A DNA stretch of 64,000 nt from RUG410 sp045111335 (GTDB taxonomy: Bacteria > Pseudomonadota > Alphaproteobacteria > RF32 > CAG-239): NCBI GenBank assembly GCA_045111335.1, contig JBGUGE010000076.1:86743-150742 (forward strand), read 5' to 3'. Positions 44,665 through 54,500 of this stretch are shown one piece after another. The notes beneath the pieces were generated by a model. That model did no database searches, was not told where the DNA came from, and saw only the letters and a program-made list of their open reading frames with translations. Made by a program: the position numbers and the translations under genes. How positions within the stretch are numbered: position 1 is the first letter of the stretch; each line of letters starts with the position of its first letter.

Positions 44665-44853
44665 ATGTATAAAAAAATTTTGATTTTTGCTATATTTTTG
44701 ATTCTGTCGGCATGCAGTTTGTTCGGTTCGTATTATGAACCGGAGGCTGTGGGAATCGGTAAAGACATCAACGAGTTAAAGCTGTCTCCGTGCGCTTGTA
44801 TGCAGATTGATGTGATTAAAAACGTGCCTGATTGGTTTTGGGAAACAATTTAG
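44665..44853 (+). CDS. virB7: VirB7-like lipoprotein
   Basis: 62 residues, ATG at 44665. A lipoprotein signal (FLILSAC-SLFGS) leads to a short mature chain with two further cysteines (LSPCACMQI) and a C-terminal WFWETI. VirB7 lipoproteins are this small, sit beside virB8/virB9 and join VirB9 by disulfide in the outer-membrane core. A TATAAT at 44552-44557 in the 146-nt upstream gap hints at an internal promoter without a clear -35; the rest of that gap shows nothing else. Confidence 0.72.
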   Translation: MYKKILIFAIFLILSACSLFGSYYEPEAVGIGKDINELKLSPCACMQIDVIKNVPDWFWETI

Positions 44854-44868
44854 ACAGGATATGAATAA

Positions 44869-45621
44869 ATGGCAGATCAGTTAGGGATAAACAATACGCA
44901 GCAAAAACTAATAGCTTCCGGTCAAAAACGTCCGGCGCAAAATACTCGTGCGTCCGTGCATCGCGATGTTACCAGAGAAGATGACAGTCTGGTTGTTAAC
45001 GCAAGCGAAAAAAGATATTTATGGACGGCGCGTGCATTTGCAGTTGTAACGGCCATCAGTTTGTGCTGTAACCTGATTTTATTGCTGACGATTGCGCAAA
45101 TTTTGCCGCTGTATCGCGTTGAGCCGTATTTGCTGACCTTATCCAATAAGGAGGAACAGGTCTACAATATTATACCGTACAGCCGCGATATGGAGGCAAA
45201 AAAATCAATTACGGAGACATTTATCAGACAATACGTCTTGCTGCGCACCACTTTGCTTTCGGATATAGAAGAAATGGAAGCTCGTTGGCAAAACGGCGGC
45301 GATTTGCAAAAAATGTCTTCTCCGATTGTGTATCAGGAATTTATGAGCGAAACCGGCCCGAAGCTGATGAAACGTATGAAAGAAGACGGCCTGACCAGTA
45401 ATGTATCGATTATTACGGTAAATGAAATTTCGGATTCATTATGGCAGGTGGAATATAGTGTTGATTATTATTTGCCGTCGTCATATACGCCGAAAAAGAT
45501 GAAATATCGCGCCAGTATGCGTGTTCAGTATATTCCGCAACGCGTTTCATATAAGGAAAGATTGAAAAATCCGGTCGGATTTACGGTGCTTTCTTATTCA
45601 ATCAAACAAATAAAAGATTAG
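44869..45621 (+). CDS. virB8: VirB8-like T4SS protein, copy 2
   Basis: 250 residues. Same plan as copy 1: cytoplasmic tail, helix (ITSLC-type segment AISLCCNLILLLTIAQILPL, about 62-82), periplasmic domain with FIRQYVLLRTTLLSDIEEME, RWQNGGDLQKMSSPIVYQEF and NPVGFTVLSYSIKQI. Conserved positions shared with copy 1 include IRQYV-LR-T, RW--GG, MS-P-VY-EF, MRYxA and NPxGFTV. Two VirB8s flanking VirB7 suggests a hetero-oligomeric hub. Lies 15 nt after virB7. Confidence 0.85.
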   Translation: MADQLGINNTQQKLIASGQKRPAQNTRASVHRDVTREDDSLVVNASEKRYLWTARAFAVVTAISLCCNLILLLTIAQILPLYRVEPYLLTLSNKEEQVYNIIPYSRDMEAKKSITETFIRQYVLLRTTLLSDIEEMEARWQNGGDLQKMSSPIVYQEFMSETGPKLMKRMKEDGLTSNVSIITVNEISDSLWQVEYSVDYYLPSSYTPKKMKYRASMRVQYIPQRVSYKERLKNPVGFTVLSYSIKQIKD

Positions 45622-45636
45622 AGTTAGGATAAAAAC

Positions 45637-47274
45637 ATGAGAATGAGCGTTAAAACACTGATATTGATAATGATGGGAATATTACTTTCCGGTAACGTTT
45701 ATGCCGCGGGTTTGGTCACCGACGACAGTCTGGACCAATCGGCCGATCAGGCTCAGGGAAATTATCAATCCATGAATCTCGGATATGCCGGTTTCGGTTC
45801 TATCGGTATGTTTCAGGAGGCATGGCAGGATCCTTTGCAAAATTTGGGCGAGGGACAAAGTAAACCGGCTTATTCTAAGTATTACTGGTCGCCGGACTTG
45901 GTATTGCCTATCAGATTACGTGAAGGTATGATTACATTGTTGAATTTTCCGGAATGGGAATTGATTGAACATGTGTTTGTCGGCGATACGGGAACTTTTG
46001 CCGGATACATCAATCCGCCTAACACGGTTATGTTGTATCCGAAACAGGGCGCAACCGTCGGCAACGATACCAACGTGATTGTTATCGGTCGCTCCGGCAA
46101 CAAATATGTGTTTTATGCGCGCAGTGAAGGAATTAATACCGAAAGGATTACCAACTCCATCATAGATATTGATGTTGTCGGCGACGGCACATCGGGAGGT
46201 GGTCCCAGGGGTGGCGAGATAGCAGGCGGCAGCGGCCGTGTAAGCGCTGTGGGATTTGGTACCGGTGGTCTGGAAAAAACGGCAGATGCTACGTTTACTC
46301 GTCGGTTTTTGAAGGAAGATTGGTTGAAAAGTATACCGATGGATCCGGAAAAATTCCGCTTTGATATCGAAATATATGTGCCTAATCCGGATGATGTGAT
46401 TATTGCCCCGGAACGCGCTTGGCATGATGATATTTTTACCTATATCGATTTGGGAGAAAAGGCTATTAATATGATACAGCGCCCGATTGTAACCATGATT
46501 ATCGAACGCTCGGAAACACCTGTCGGTTTCAGAACCAAAGGTCCGAACAATCGGTTGATTATTGTTGAGGGCGTGGGCGATATGGTAATGCGCAGCGGCA
46601 AGCGAATGGTATGCTTGAAAATGCGTCGTTCCGATGAAGAAGGTACGCAATATGTAACCTATGCCGATACCAGCAATGAGTGGGATATCGCACCGGCTAT
46701 TCCGGGTAAAGGCGGCAACAACGGGGCCGGCGGGAACGGTGCATCGGGTGCGTCCGGCGGTCAAAATCCGACCGGAGTAGGTTCCGGTAGCGCTGCGGGA
46801 GCCGGTGGAGCTAACGGAGGCGGTGTATACGTACCGAACGGTGCCAATGCAGAATCCGGCGGCGGTGTATATGTTCCGAACGGTGCCAACGCAGGCGGAT
46901 ATCCGGGAGATATTGATTGCAGCGGTATGGCGCAGTTGAGCACCATTGATAGCAGCAGGGGTAAGAATTTGCCTTCGCAATATCGCTATGGCAGCGGCTT
47001 TGAAGGACAAACCTCTGACAGTCTGTCGATAGAATTGGGTACGGATTCAAATGTCAACAATCTGGAAACGTTATGGCATGATTTATCCGGTCGCTATTCG
47101 TCACTTTTGAGCAATTATGAGCCGTTCTATTCGGTAGATACACCGGCGGACGGACAAGGCAAAGAGTTGTTCCACCTGCGGGTAGGTCCGGTCAAGAGTT
47201 TGGACAGCGGTGATGCCGTGTGCAGCCAACTCGGCAGAAACGGTGTATTTTGTAGTGTAGTCAGGGTGCAATAA
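45637..47274 (+). CDS. virB9: VirB9-like outer-membrane core protein with C-terminal SPOR domain
   Basis: 545 residues. Signal peptide MRMSVKTLILIMMGILLSGNVYA-AG. The VirB9-type region (about 75-360) has PIRLREGMITLLNFPEWELI, INPPNTVMLYPKQGATVGND, TNVIVIGRSGNKYVFYARSE and GFRTKGPNNRLIIVEGVGDM. A Gly-rich linker (365-435) contains an exact repeat of GGVYVPNGANA. The last 80 residues match a SPOR domain (LFHLRVGPVKSLDSGDAVCS, NGVFCSVVRVQ), known to bind denuded peptidoglycan glycans. The SPOR addition is not part of canonical VirB9. The stop is immediately followed by the next ATG. Confidence 0.78.
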   Translation: MRMSVKTLILIMMGILLSGNVYAAGLVTDDSLDQSADQAQGNYQSMNLGYAGFGSIGMFQEAWQDPLQNLGEGQSKPAYSKYYWSPDLVLPIRLREGMITLLNFPEWELIEHVFVGDTGTFAGYINPPNTVMLYPKQGATVGNDTNVIVIGRSGNKYVFYARSEGINTERITNSIIDIDVVGDGTSGGGPRGGEIAGGSGRVSAVGFGTGGLEKTADATFTRRFLKEDWLKSIPMDPEKFRFDIEIYVPNPDDVIIAPERAWHDDIFTYIDLGEKAINMIQRPIVTMIIERSETPVGFRTKGPNNRLIIVEGVGDMVMRSGKRMVCLKMRRSDEEGTQYVTYADTSNEWDIAPAIPGKGGNNGAGGNGASGASGGQNPTGVGSGSAAGAGGANGGGVYVPNGANAESGGGVYVPNGANAGGYPGDIDCSGMAQLSTIDSSRGKNLPSQYRYGSGFEGQTSDSLSIELGTDSNVNNLETLWHDLSGRYSSLLSNYEPFYSVDTPADGQGKELFHLRVGPVKSLDSGDAVCSQLGRNGVFCSVVRVQ

Positions 47275-50200
47275 ATGAGTAAAGGTCCGTTAACAAGAGC
47301 AGACAAATATGTTAAGAAAACCGATAAAATCTTTTTATTTATCGGTATCATCTCCTTTTTGCTGTTCATATTTGTGCTTTTGTTGTTAACTTCGGGCGGC
47401 GAAGAAGAACAGCCGATAGCAAGGCTTGAAAATGACGGCATCGGTGCCGAAACGGCAATAGATGTTAAACCTACGGAAGTGCCGGATGATGTGGTATTTA
47501 ACTCTCCGGATGAAGAGGATCGTCCTATAACCCTGTCGCCGCTTGAACTGAATATGGGCCAAATCGTTTTGGGTAACGAAGCTTCAAACGTTTTAACCAT
47601 CGGCACCAACGGCAAACGCGAGATTCGTATTCTTTCGGTTGAACTCGAAGATGCTCCGTTTGAAGGTTTCAGTTATGATTCTTCTAATTGCCAGAACAAG
47701 GAATTGCGCGGCAAAGTAACCTGTATGGTAACCACCAAATGGGTCCCGACAATGGCAGCCAATGTTCAGAGTAACTTTAAAATCATCTGGCACGAAACCA
47801 ACATTTCGGCGCAAAATGCCAAGCACGACGAGGTAACGGTGCGGGGTAGTGCGGTTACTAAGGAAAATTGTAATTATTGCGACACCGGTGATGCAAGCGG
47901 TTCCGGAGATGTGGCGGCAGACGGCGTGCGCTATGCCGTAGGGCCGGACGGTAAAATAATCGGAACCATAGGTGATGACGGAATTGTGCGTGATGCCAAC
48001 GGTCGCGAAATCGGCCGCATTAATGCCGACGGTATGATTGTTGATGCCGAGGGTAATATTATAGGTGTTGCCTCAAACGGTAAGTTGATTATTGATGAAA
48101 ACGGCAATGTTATCGGCTATGTTGATGCCAACGGTGTGGCTTATGATATGGACGGTAATGTTATCGGCAATATGCTGCCGGACGGCACAATTGTTGACAG
48201 CAGCGGAAAGATTATCGGTAAAGCGGTGGATTACGGTATCGCCGTTGATGCCAATGGCAATATCATCGGTAAGGTTTTGCCGGACGGAACGGTGGTTGAT
48301 GCCGACGGTAATGTTATCGGCAGACTGGATGCCAACGGAAATGTGGTTGACGCTAACGGCAATATCATCGGTCGGGTGGCCAAGGCCGGCGAAGTTGTGC
48401 TCGATGAAAACGGCAATATTTTGGGTGTGGTTATGCCGAACGGAGATGTGGTTGACGCCGACGGTAACGTTATCGGGCGGATGAATGCCGACGGCACGAT
48501 TACCGCACAGGAAAAAATAGGTAAGCGCGGCGGTCAGGCACAGATGGTGTATGACGAAAACGGTAATATCATCGGTTATGTTGACCAAAACGGTATGGTG
48601 CGCGACTTTAACGGCAATATCATCGGCAAGGTAGATGAAAACGGTAACGTAATTGATAAAAACGGCAAGATTATCGGTCATGTCAGCGATGAATGGCGTG
48701 ATTTGGCACTGGATAACGACGGCAATGTTATCGGTTATATTGATGAAGACAATATGGTACATGATGCCAACGGTAATATTATCGGCTATGTCGACGAAAA
48801 CGGCAATATTATAGGCAATAAGCCTAAAATTAACGTGGTCGGCACGGTTGGCGGTAAAGTTAAATTGGTGGTCGACGAAAACGGTAATGTCATCGGCTAT
48901 ATTGATGAAGACGGGATAGCTCACGATCTGAACGGTTCGGTTATCGGCCATGTTGATGAAAACGGTAATGTTATTGATGAAAACGGTAATATCATCGGAT
49001 ATCAACGCGATTTGGCCGTAGATGATCAGGGTAACGCCATCGGTTATATTGATAACGATGGCAATGTTTATGACTTTGACGGTAATATTATCGGGCATAT
49101 GGATGAAAACGGTAATATTATCGATGAAAACGGTAATGTAATCGGCCGCAAGGGTGAAATGCGCATTGCTTTGGATAAAGACGGCAACGTTATAGGTTTT
49201 GTTGATGAAAACGGCGTGGCACACGATTTTGACGGAGCTTTTCTCGGAACGGTAGATGAAAACGGTCAAATTATTCGCAAAGATTATTCCGGTGATGTCA
49301 TCGGACACGTCAGTGAAACCAAAGAACTGGTACTCGATGAAAACGGCAACGTTATAGGATTTCTCGATGATGACGGTAATTTGATTGATTTTAACGGCAA
49401 CCGCGTCGGTCATGTCGATGAAAACGGGAATATTGTCGATGGTGCGGGTAATATCATCGGTCGTCACGGCGACAGAGCGGCATTGGCAACCGATTCCGAA
49501 GGCAATGTGGTCGGCTATGTAGATAAAAACGGTTTGGTACGCAAAGGCAAGGATATTGTAGGAATCGTCGATCCTAACGGTAATGTTCGGACTATCGGCC
49601 GTCGGGTTATCGGCGGAATTATCGATAAGCAATGGCTGCCGATTACGCCGGCCGGAGAATTGCTCGGTGTTATCAATAATCGCGGCGAAATCGTTAACCA
49701 ACAGAAAGTTGTGGGCAAAATGCGGCCGAACGGCTTAGCTACCGATATGTCCGGCGCTAAAATTTTAGCCAAAGGGGTTAAGCAGGGTTATATCGTGAAT
49801 TGGGGCTGCGATTACAGCTTGAAGCTCGATAAGGACGGTGTGGTGCGCCGCGACGGTCAGGAAACCGGCTATAAAGTATATCCGGACGGCACGGTATGGA
49901 CGCCGGAAGGTATGTTTGCCGGTCGCGCCATGATGACGGGAAGTGTTTATGATAACGATTGTTCGTACATCGGTGAAGCGGCGGCTGACGGGTATGTGCG
50001 TGACAGCAACAATCAGGAAGTCGGTTGCATAAATCCGGACGGCACGGTTTTGGATTTGGAAGAGCCTCGCATTAAAGGACATTTGGTAAACCGCAGCTTT
50101 GTTATTTCGGCTACAACATGGAAACCGATAGGTATTTTGGATGAAAGCGGTTTGGTTCGTGATAAGTTGGGTGAGGCGGTAGGTTGTGCCGATTCTTTAG

Positions 50201-51510
50201 GCGATGTTTATGACGCTGATGCGGCATATATCGGTAAAGTCGCCGACGTAAAACAGGTTTACGGTTTTGACGGCAAGCCGCTCGGCGAGGTAAGTAAAAC
50301 CGGTTCGGTTGATTTGGCGGACGGCCGTTCGGCGTATGTCAGCATTAACAATTTGGTGATGGATCGCAACAATAAAATCTATGGTTTTGCCGTACCGGAA
50401 ATCAATATTTTCTATGATTCTACCGGTCGCAGAATCGGTCATCTGTTTGCCGACGGTTTGGTATATGATCCGTCAGGCGCGGTGGTAGACGGTATTAACA
50501 GCGGCGATATCGGATATTATAACGGCATAATAGCCAAGGTTGTTCGACCGTTGTATGTTGTGGATACTTTGGGTAATGCCATCGGCAGAGTAAATTACGA
50601 TTTATCGGTGGTTGATTATAAAGGTGCCCGAATCGGCAGGGTTAATGCCAAAGGACAAATGTTTGATGACGGCGGTCGTTTGGTCGGCGGTGTGGTTAAA
50701 CAGGGCGGTGTTCGCAGTTATGACGGCGCTTTCTTGGGTTATGTCGTTTCAACCGGTAAAGTGATTGAATTGGAGAATATTAAGGACGGCTCGTCACGTA
50801 AATATCGTCGCGGCGAAGTAACCGGTAATGTTACGCCGGACGGATTTATTATTCATGAAGATAAAATTGTGGGAGAGGTCTTGCCGGAGAGTGTAATGCT
50901 TGATGTTTACGGCAATCCGGTGGGGCTGACCAACAGCTTCGGTATGATTATCGGCAACAACCGCAAAGATATTACCGCTTTGCTGCCGGGCGGAGGTAAC
51001 AACAGCAATTTGGTGGCGATGCAATATGGTGCCGTAATCAATTCTGCCGGCGAAGTTATAGGTACGGCGGCAATGAACGGCGAATATTTGGATACCAAGC
51101 ATATTATGGCGGGGAAAGCCATGCCTGATGGTAAAGTTATCAGCACGACCGGTAAGTTTTTGGGTGAAGTTATCAGCGGCGATATCGTAATCGGCAACGA
51201 CGATCTGATTAAAGGTACGGTCGGTTTTGACGGCAAAGTTTTCCATAACGGTAATATTATCGGCAAAATTCTGACGGACGGTTTGGCTATGGATACGCAA
51301 AACAACATTATCGGTCACGTATATGTCATCGGCAATACAATTTTATCCGATACCGGTGAATATGTCGGCAGATTATCAGCAAACGGACGCGTTATTTCCG
51401 GCCAAAACAATGAAATCGGATATCTTAAGAGTAACGGCTCTTTTGTTGACGCCGATAAAAATGTGTCGGGATACAGCTTGCCGGAAGTGGCTCGGAATAG
51501 GAGGAATTAA
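47275..51510 (+). CDS. Giant repeat protein 1: inner-membrane half of a split VirB10 (proposed)
   Basis: 1411 residues. A short basic cytoplasmic tail, one membrane helix (KIFLFIGIISFLLFIFVLLL, about 18-41), an acidic spacer, and an Ig-like domain of choice-of-anchor-D style (about 85-200; LSPLELNMGQIVLGNEASNV, FSYDSSNCQNKELRGKVTCM). From about residue 218 to the end there are short repeats of the form D-x-x-G-x-V-I-G-x-V-D-x-N-G, near perfect to residue 775 and looser afterwards. The pattern resembles DUF3659-type repeats (from memory, not searched). It has the tail-helix-periplasm layout of the VirB10 N-terminus but no VirB10 C-terminal domain, which is in the next gene 2 nt downstream. Confidence 0.7.
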   Translation: MSKGPLTRADKYVKKTDKIFLFIGIISFLLFIFVLLLLTSGGEEEQPIARLENDGIGAETAIDVKPTEVPDDVVFNSPDEEDRPITLSPLELNMGQIVLGNEASNVLTIGTNGKREIRILSVELEDAPFEGFSYDSSNCQNKELRGKVTCMVTTKWVPTMAANVQSNFKIIWHETNISAQNAKHDEVTVRGSAVTKENCNYCDTGDASGSGDVAADGVRYAVGPDGKIIGTIGDDGIVRDANGREIGRINADGMIVDAEGNIIGVASNGKLIIDENGNVIGYVDANGVAYDMDGNVIGNMLPDGTIVDSSGKIIGKAVDYGIAVDANGNIIGKVLPDGTVVDADGNVIGRLDANGNVVDANGNIIGRVAKAGEVVLDENGNILGVVMPNGDVVDADGNVIGRMNADGTITAQEKIGKRGGQAQMVYDENGNIIGYVDQNGMVRDFNGNIIGKVDENGNVIDKNGKIIGHVSDEWRDLALDNDGNVIGYIDEDNMVHDANGNIIGYVDENGNIIGNKPKINVVGTVGGKVKLVVDENGNVIGYIDEDGIAHDLNGSVIGHVDENGNVIDENGNIIGYQRDLAVDDQGNAIGYIDNDGNVYDFDGNIIGHMDENGNIIDENGNVIGRKGEMRIALDKDGNVIGFVDENGVAHDFDGAFLGTVDENGQIIRKDYSGDVIGHVSETKELVLDENGNVIGFLDDDGNLIDFNGNRVGHVDENGNIVDGAGNIIGRHGDRAALATDSEGNVVGYVDKNGLVRKGKDIVGIVDPNGNVRTIGRRVIGGIIDKQWLPITPAGELLGVINNRGEIVNQQKVVGKMRPNGLATDMSGAKILAKGVKQGYIVNWGCDYSLKLDKDGVVRRDGQETGYKVYPDGTVWTPEGMFAGRAMMTGSVYDNDCSYIGEAAADGYVRDSNNQEVGCINPDGTVLDLEEPRIKGHLVNRSFVISATTWKPIGILDESGLVRDKLGEAVGCADSLGDVYDADAAYIGKVADVKQVYGFDGKPLGEVSKTGSVDLADGRSAYVSINNLVMDRNNKIYGFAVPEINIFYDSTGRRIGHLFADGLVYDPSGAVVDGINSGDIGYYNGIIAKVVRPLYVVDTLGNAIGRVNYDLSVVDYKGARIGRVNAKGQMFDDGGRLVGGVVKQGGVRSYDGAFLGYVVSTGKVIELENIKDGSSRKYRRGEVTGNVTPDGFIIHEDKIVGEVLPESVMLDVYGNPVGLTNSFGMIIGNNRKDITALLPGGGNNSNLVAMQYGAVINSAGEVIGTAAMNGEYLDTKHIMAGKAMPDGKVISTTGKFLGEVISGDIVIGNDDLIKGTVGFDGKVFHNGNIIGKILTDGLAMDTQNNIIGHVYVIGNTILSDTGEYVGRLSANGRVISGQNNEIGYLKSNGSFVDADKNVSGYSLPEVARNRRN
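47930..49620 (+). repeat. Dense in-frame DNA repeats in giant protein 1
   Basis: Tandem units of about 39-84 nt, built from GATGAAAACGGTAATATTAT and close variants, keep high nucleotide identity over about 1.7 kb. Many units differ by only a few silent changes. They code the regular D-x-x-G-x-x-I-G motif. Homologous recombination between units would change length in frame. Confidence 0.9.
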
Positions 51511-51512
51511 TA

Positions 51513-54500
51513 ATGTTGAGAATAGTACGGAACATCAAAAATATATTATTCTTAGCAGCTCTCCTTCTGCCGTGGCGCGGCTACGCGGCGGAAATCACCG
51601 CTATTGACTTTAACGGTAATATCATCGGTCAGGTTATTTCAACCGGTATGGTTATCAATCCGGACGGAGATAATATCGGTACGATTACGGCGGACAGTTT
51701 GATTATAAATTCCGGCGGTACGATAATCGGCGGTGTGGTGCCGCAAGGTATTGTCATCGGGTTGGATAACCGGTTGCTCGGAAAAATTTATGCCGACGGC
51801 GTGGTACGCAGTTTGAGCGGCAAAACCCTCGGTAAGGCTTTGCCTAACGGTTTGGTTATTGACGATATGTCAAACATTATCGGTGCGATTTTATATCCGG
51901 GCATTATTTATTCGCCAAACGGCGAGGCAATCGGTCGGCTAACCGGCGGCGGCGAATATACCAAGTTGGAAGGCCAGCATATAGGCTTTGTTTCGGCCAA
52001 CGGTTATGCTTATCGCAAATCGGGCGAAGATTATGTCTTAGACGGCAAGTTGATGTCATCTAAAATGGTGGTTTCGGTTGCAGGCAAGTTTTTAGGCAGT
52101 ATTGCTCCTACCGGACAGATTATTGATTTTGAAGGCAAGGCCATCGGCAAAATTCATGCCAACGGCTATGCCTATGACGCACAGGATAAGGTAATCGGCA
52201 GCATTATTTCCACCAGTTACGCTTTTTCGCAGGCCGGCAGTTATATGGGTATTGTTGGATATAACGGCGAAGTTAAATCCGGCGAAAAAGTTGTGGCCAG
52301 ATATCGCGCCGACGGCAACTTGGTGCGCGATACGGGGGATGTTGTCGGTTTTGCGGTCGAAATATCGGCCACTGCCAATGATAATTATGGAAAATATTTA
52401 GGATATATCGTGCCGGACGGCAATATCGTTCACGGCGGTAAAGTTGTCGGCCATGTCGGCGCTAAAGGTTATGTTTATAACGATAAAGGCAATAAAATCG
52501 GTGAATTGGTTAAAACCGGTCCGATTTTCGACAGCTTGGCGCGCCTTAAAGGTCAAAGTATGAAAAACGGTCGAGTGATTTCTTTAGGCGGCGGCAATAT
52601 CGGTCAGATGTCCGGTTCTTGGGCTTATGATGCCAACGGTACGCTTTTGGGCGGTACCGTAAATGATATGATTGCCCTTGACGGCAGCAAGTTTATCGGA
52701 ATCTCCAATATAGATGCGGGAATCACCGAAGGGGCAACCAATGCACGCATTTCACCGTTTGGCTATGTAATCGGTGCGGACGGCAAAATTATGGGTTCCG
52801 GCTATGCGTTGTCGGCGGTATACGGTTCGGACGGAGTGTTATATTCGTATATTGACCCGAACGGTGGGTTGTATCGACCGACAAGCAACAATTTCCTGAG
52901 CGGTTCGGGTATTGTTTATGACGACCGGAATTTTATCGGTGAAGTCTTAAATCCGCGCTATGCGTTGGATTATAACGGCAAGCCGCTCGGCAAATTTGCC
53001 AACAGTAACCTGATTTTGAACAATAAGAATGAGGTAGCTTATAAGGTTATTCCGGGCGGGTATGTTGTAGAAACCAAAGATAAATTATCTCCGATGACAA
53101 CGCCGATTAAAGGTTTTGGCGGCAATAAGATCGTGGCTTTGAACACCGGTGGCGATTTAATCGGTTATGCCGACAGCGAAGGGCGCGTTATCGGCACTAA
53201 CGGCGAAGTGGTCGGTCAGGTTTTGTATAACGAATATGTGGCCGATAACAATAAGATTGTGAACGGTAAATTGGTGCCGTTTGCCACGGTGGTTAATGAT
53301 AAATGCGCAATTATCGGTATGGTTGACGGCAAAGGCGATGTGATTGACCATCACGACGTTATCAGCGGCCATATTTTGCCGAACGGACAGGCGATTTCCG
53401 ATGTCGGTAACTATATCGGTTACACGGTTGAGCAACATGGTTTAATTGATTATAACGGCAACTTCAGCGGCACGGTCAGCGGCGCTACGGGTAGAGATTT
53501 AAGCGGCAAAATCATCGGTTGTGTCAACCGTCAGGGTATAATTATCGATGAAGAACATCATCAGCGCTACGGCGTTATTTTGCCGGAACCGGTAATGGAT
53601 TTTGAAAATCAGTTATTCGGCCACGTTTTAGCCAATGGTAAGGTCGTCAATGTTGAAGATAAAACAATCGGTTATATGCAGCCGAACGGCAACGTTGTTT
53701 CCTCCTCCAAAAGAACTTTGGGTAATGTAATGCGCTATAAAGTGGCATATTCCGACTCCAATGAGTTCTTGGGAATGGTTGACAGTGCCGGTTTGGTTAA
53801 AAATACCAGAGGTAAAATTGTCGGTAAAGTTAACTTCGACGGTAGTGTTGAAAATAACGGCGATAATATCGGTTATGCCCTGTATGACTTTTATGTTTAT
53901 GATGAAAACTTTATCGTTTACGGCTATTTAACCAAAGACGGCACAGTGTTAAGCATGGTCGGAAGCCGGTTAGGCAAACTTGACAGAGGCTTTGTTATTG
54001 ACCGCAGAGGTGATGTGGTAGCCCGCGGCAACCGTGATTATTGGGTCAGAGACGTAAGTCATAATGTAGTCGGTGAGTTACAGATGAGCGGAACGGTCGT
54101 CAGCACGGAAGGTGTAAATATCGGTTATTTGAAGGATGGCGGAGTGATTCATGATGCCGATGAAAATGAAATTGCCGTCGCAACCCGCTATCAATATTAT
54201 GTTCCGTCACATGTTGAGACAGTACAGCCGCAAAAACCGGTAACCCCGAGGATAAACGATTATGAGGAGCCGGAAGAAGAAACCGATGTATCAACCTCGG
54301 AACCGCGCAAACGACACAGAACCAAATACGGCGAACAAAATCTCGGTATTGCCATCAGTCCGGAGGGCGATTATCTCGGCTACATCGATTTGGATGGAAA
54401 CGTTATCAATAATCAGGGTGAAGTTATCGGCTATACGCAGCCTGACGGTACGGTGGTGGATATAAACTATAACCCGATAGGTATGGTTGCCGATAAAGCG

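Noticed and set aside
45916..47010. A 364-codon minus-strand open frame inside virB9
   Set aside because: Antisense shadow of the Gly-rich coding region; no start context, and the plus strand has a recognisable VirB9 with SPOR.
47930..49620. CRISPR-like array
   Set aside because: The repeats are in-frame coding units without unique spacers of constant length, inside one open frame, and no cas genes are present.
48073..49701. A 542-codon minus-strand open frame over the repeats of giant protein 1
   Set aside because: It is the mirror of a repetitive plus-strand code whose codons lack stops in the opposite frame. No ribosome binding site, and composition is repetitive Ile/Thr/Val/Asp.
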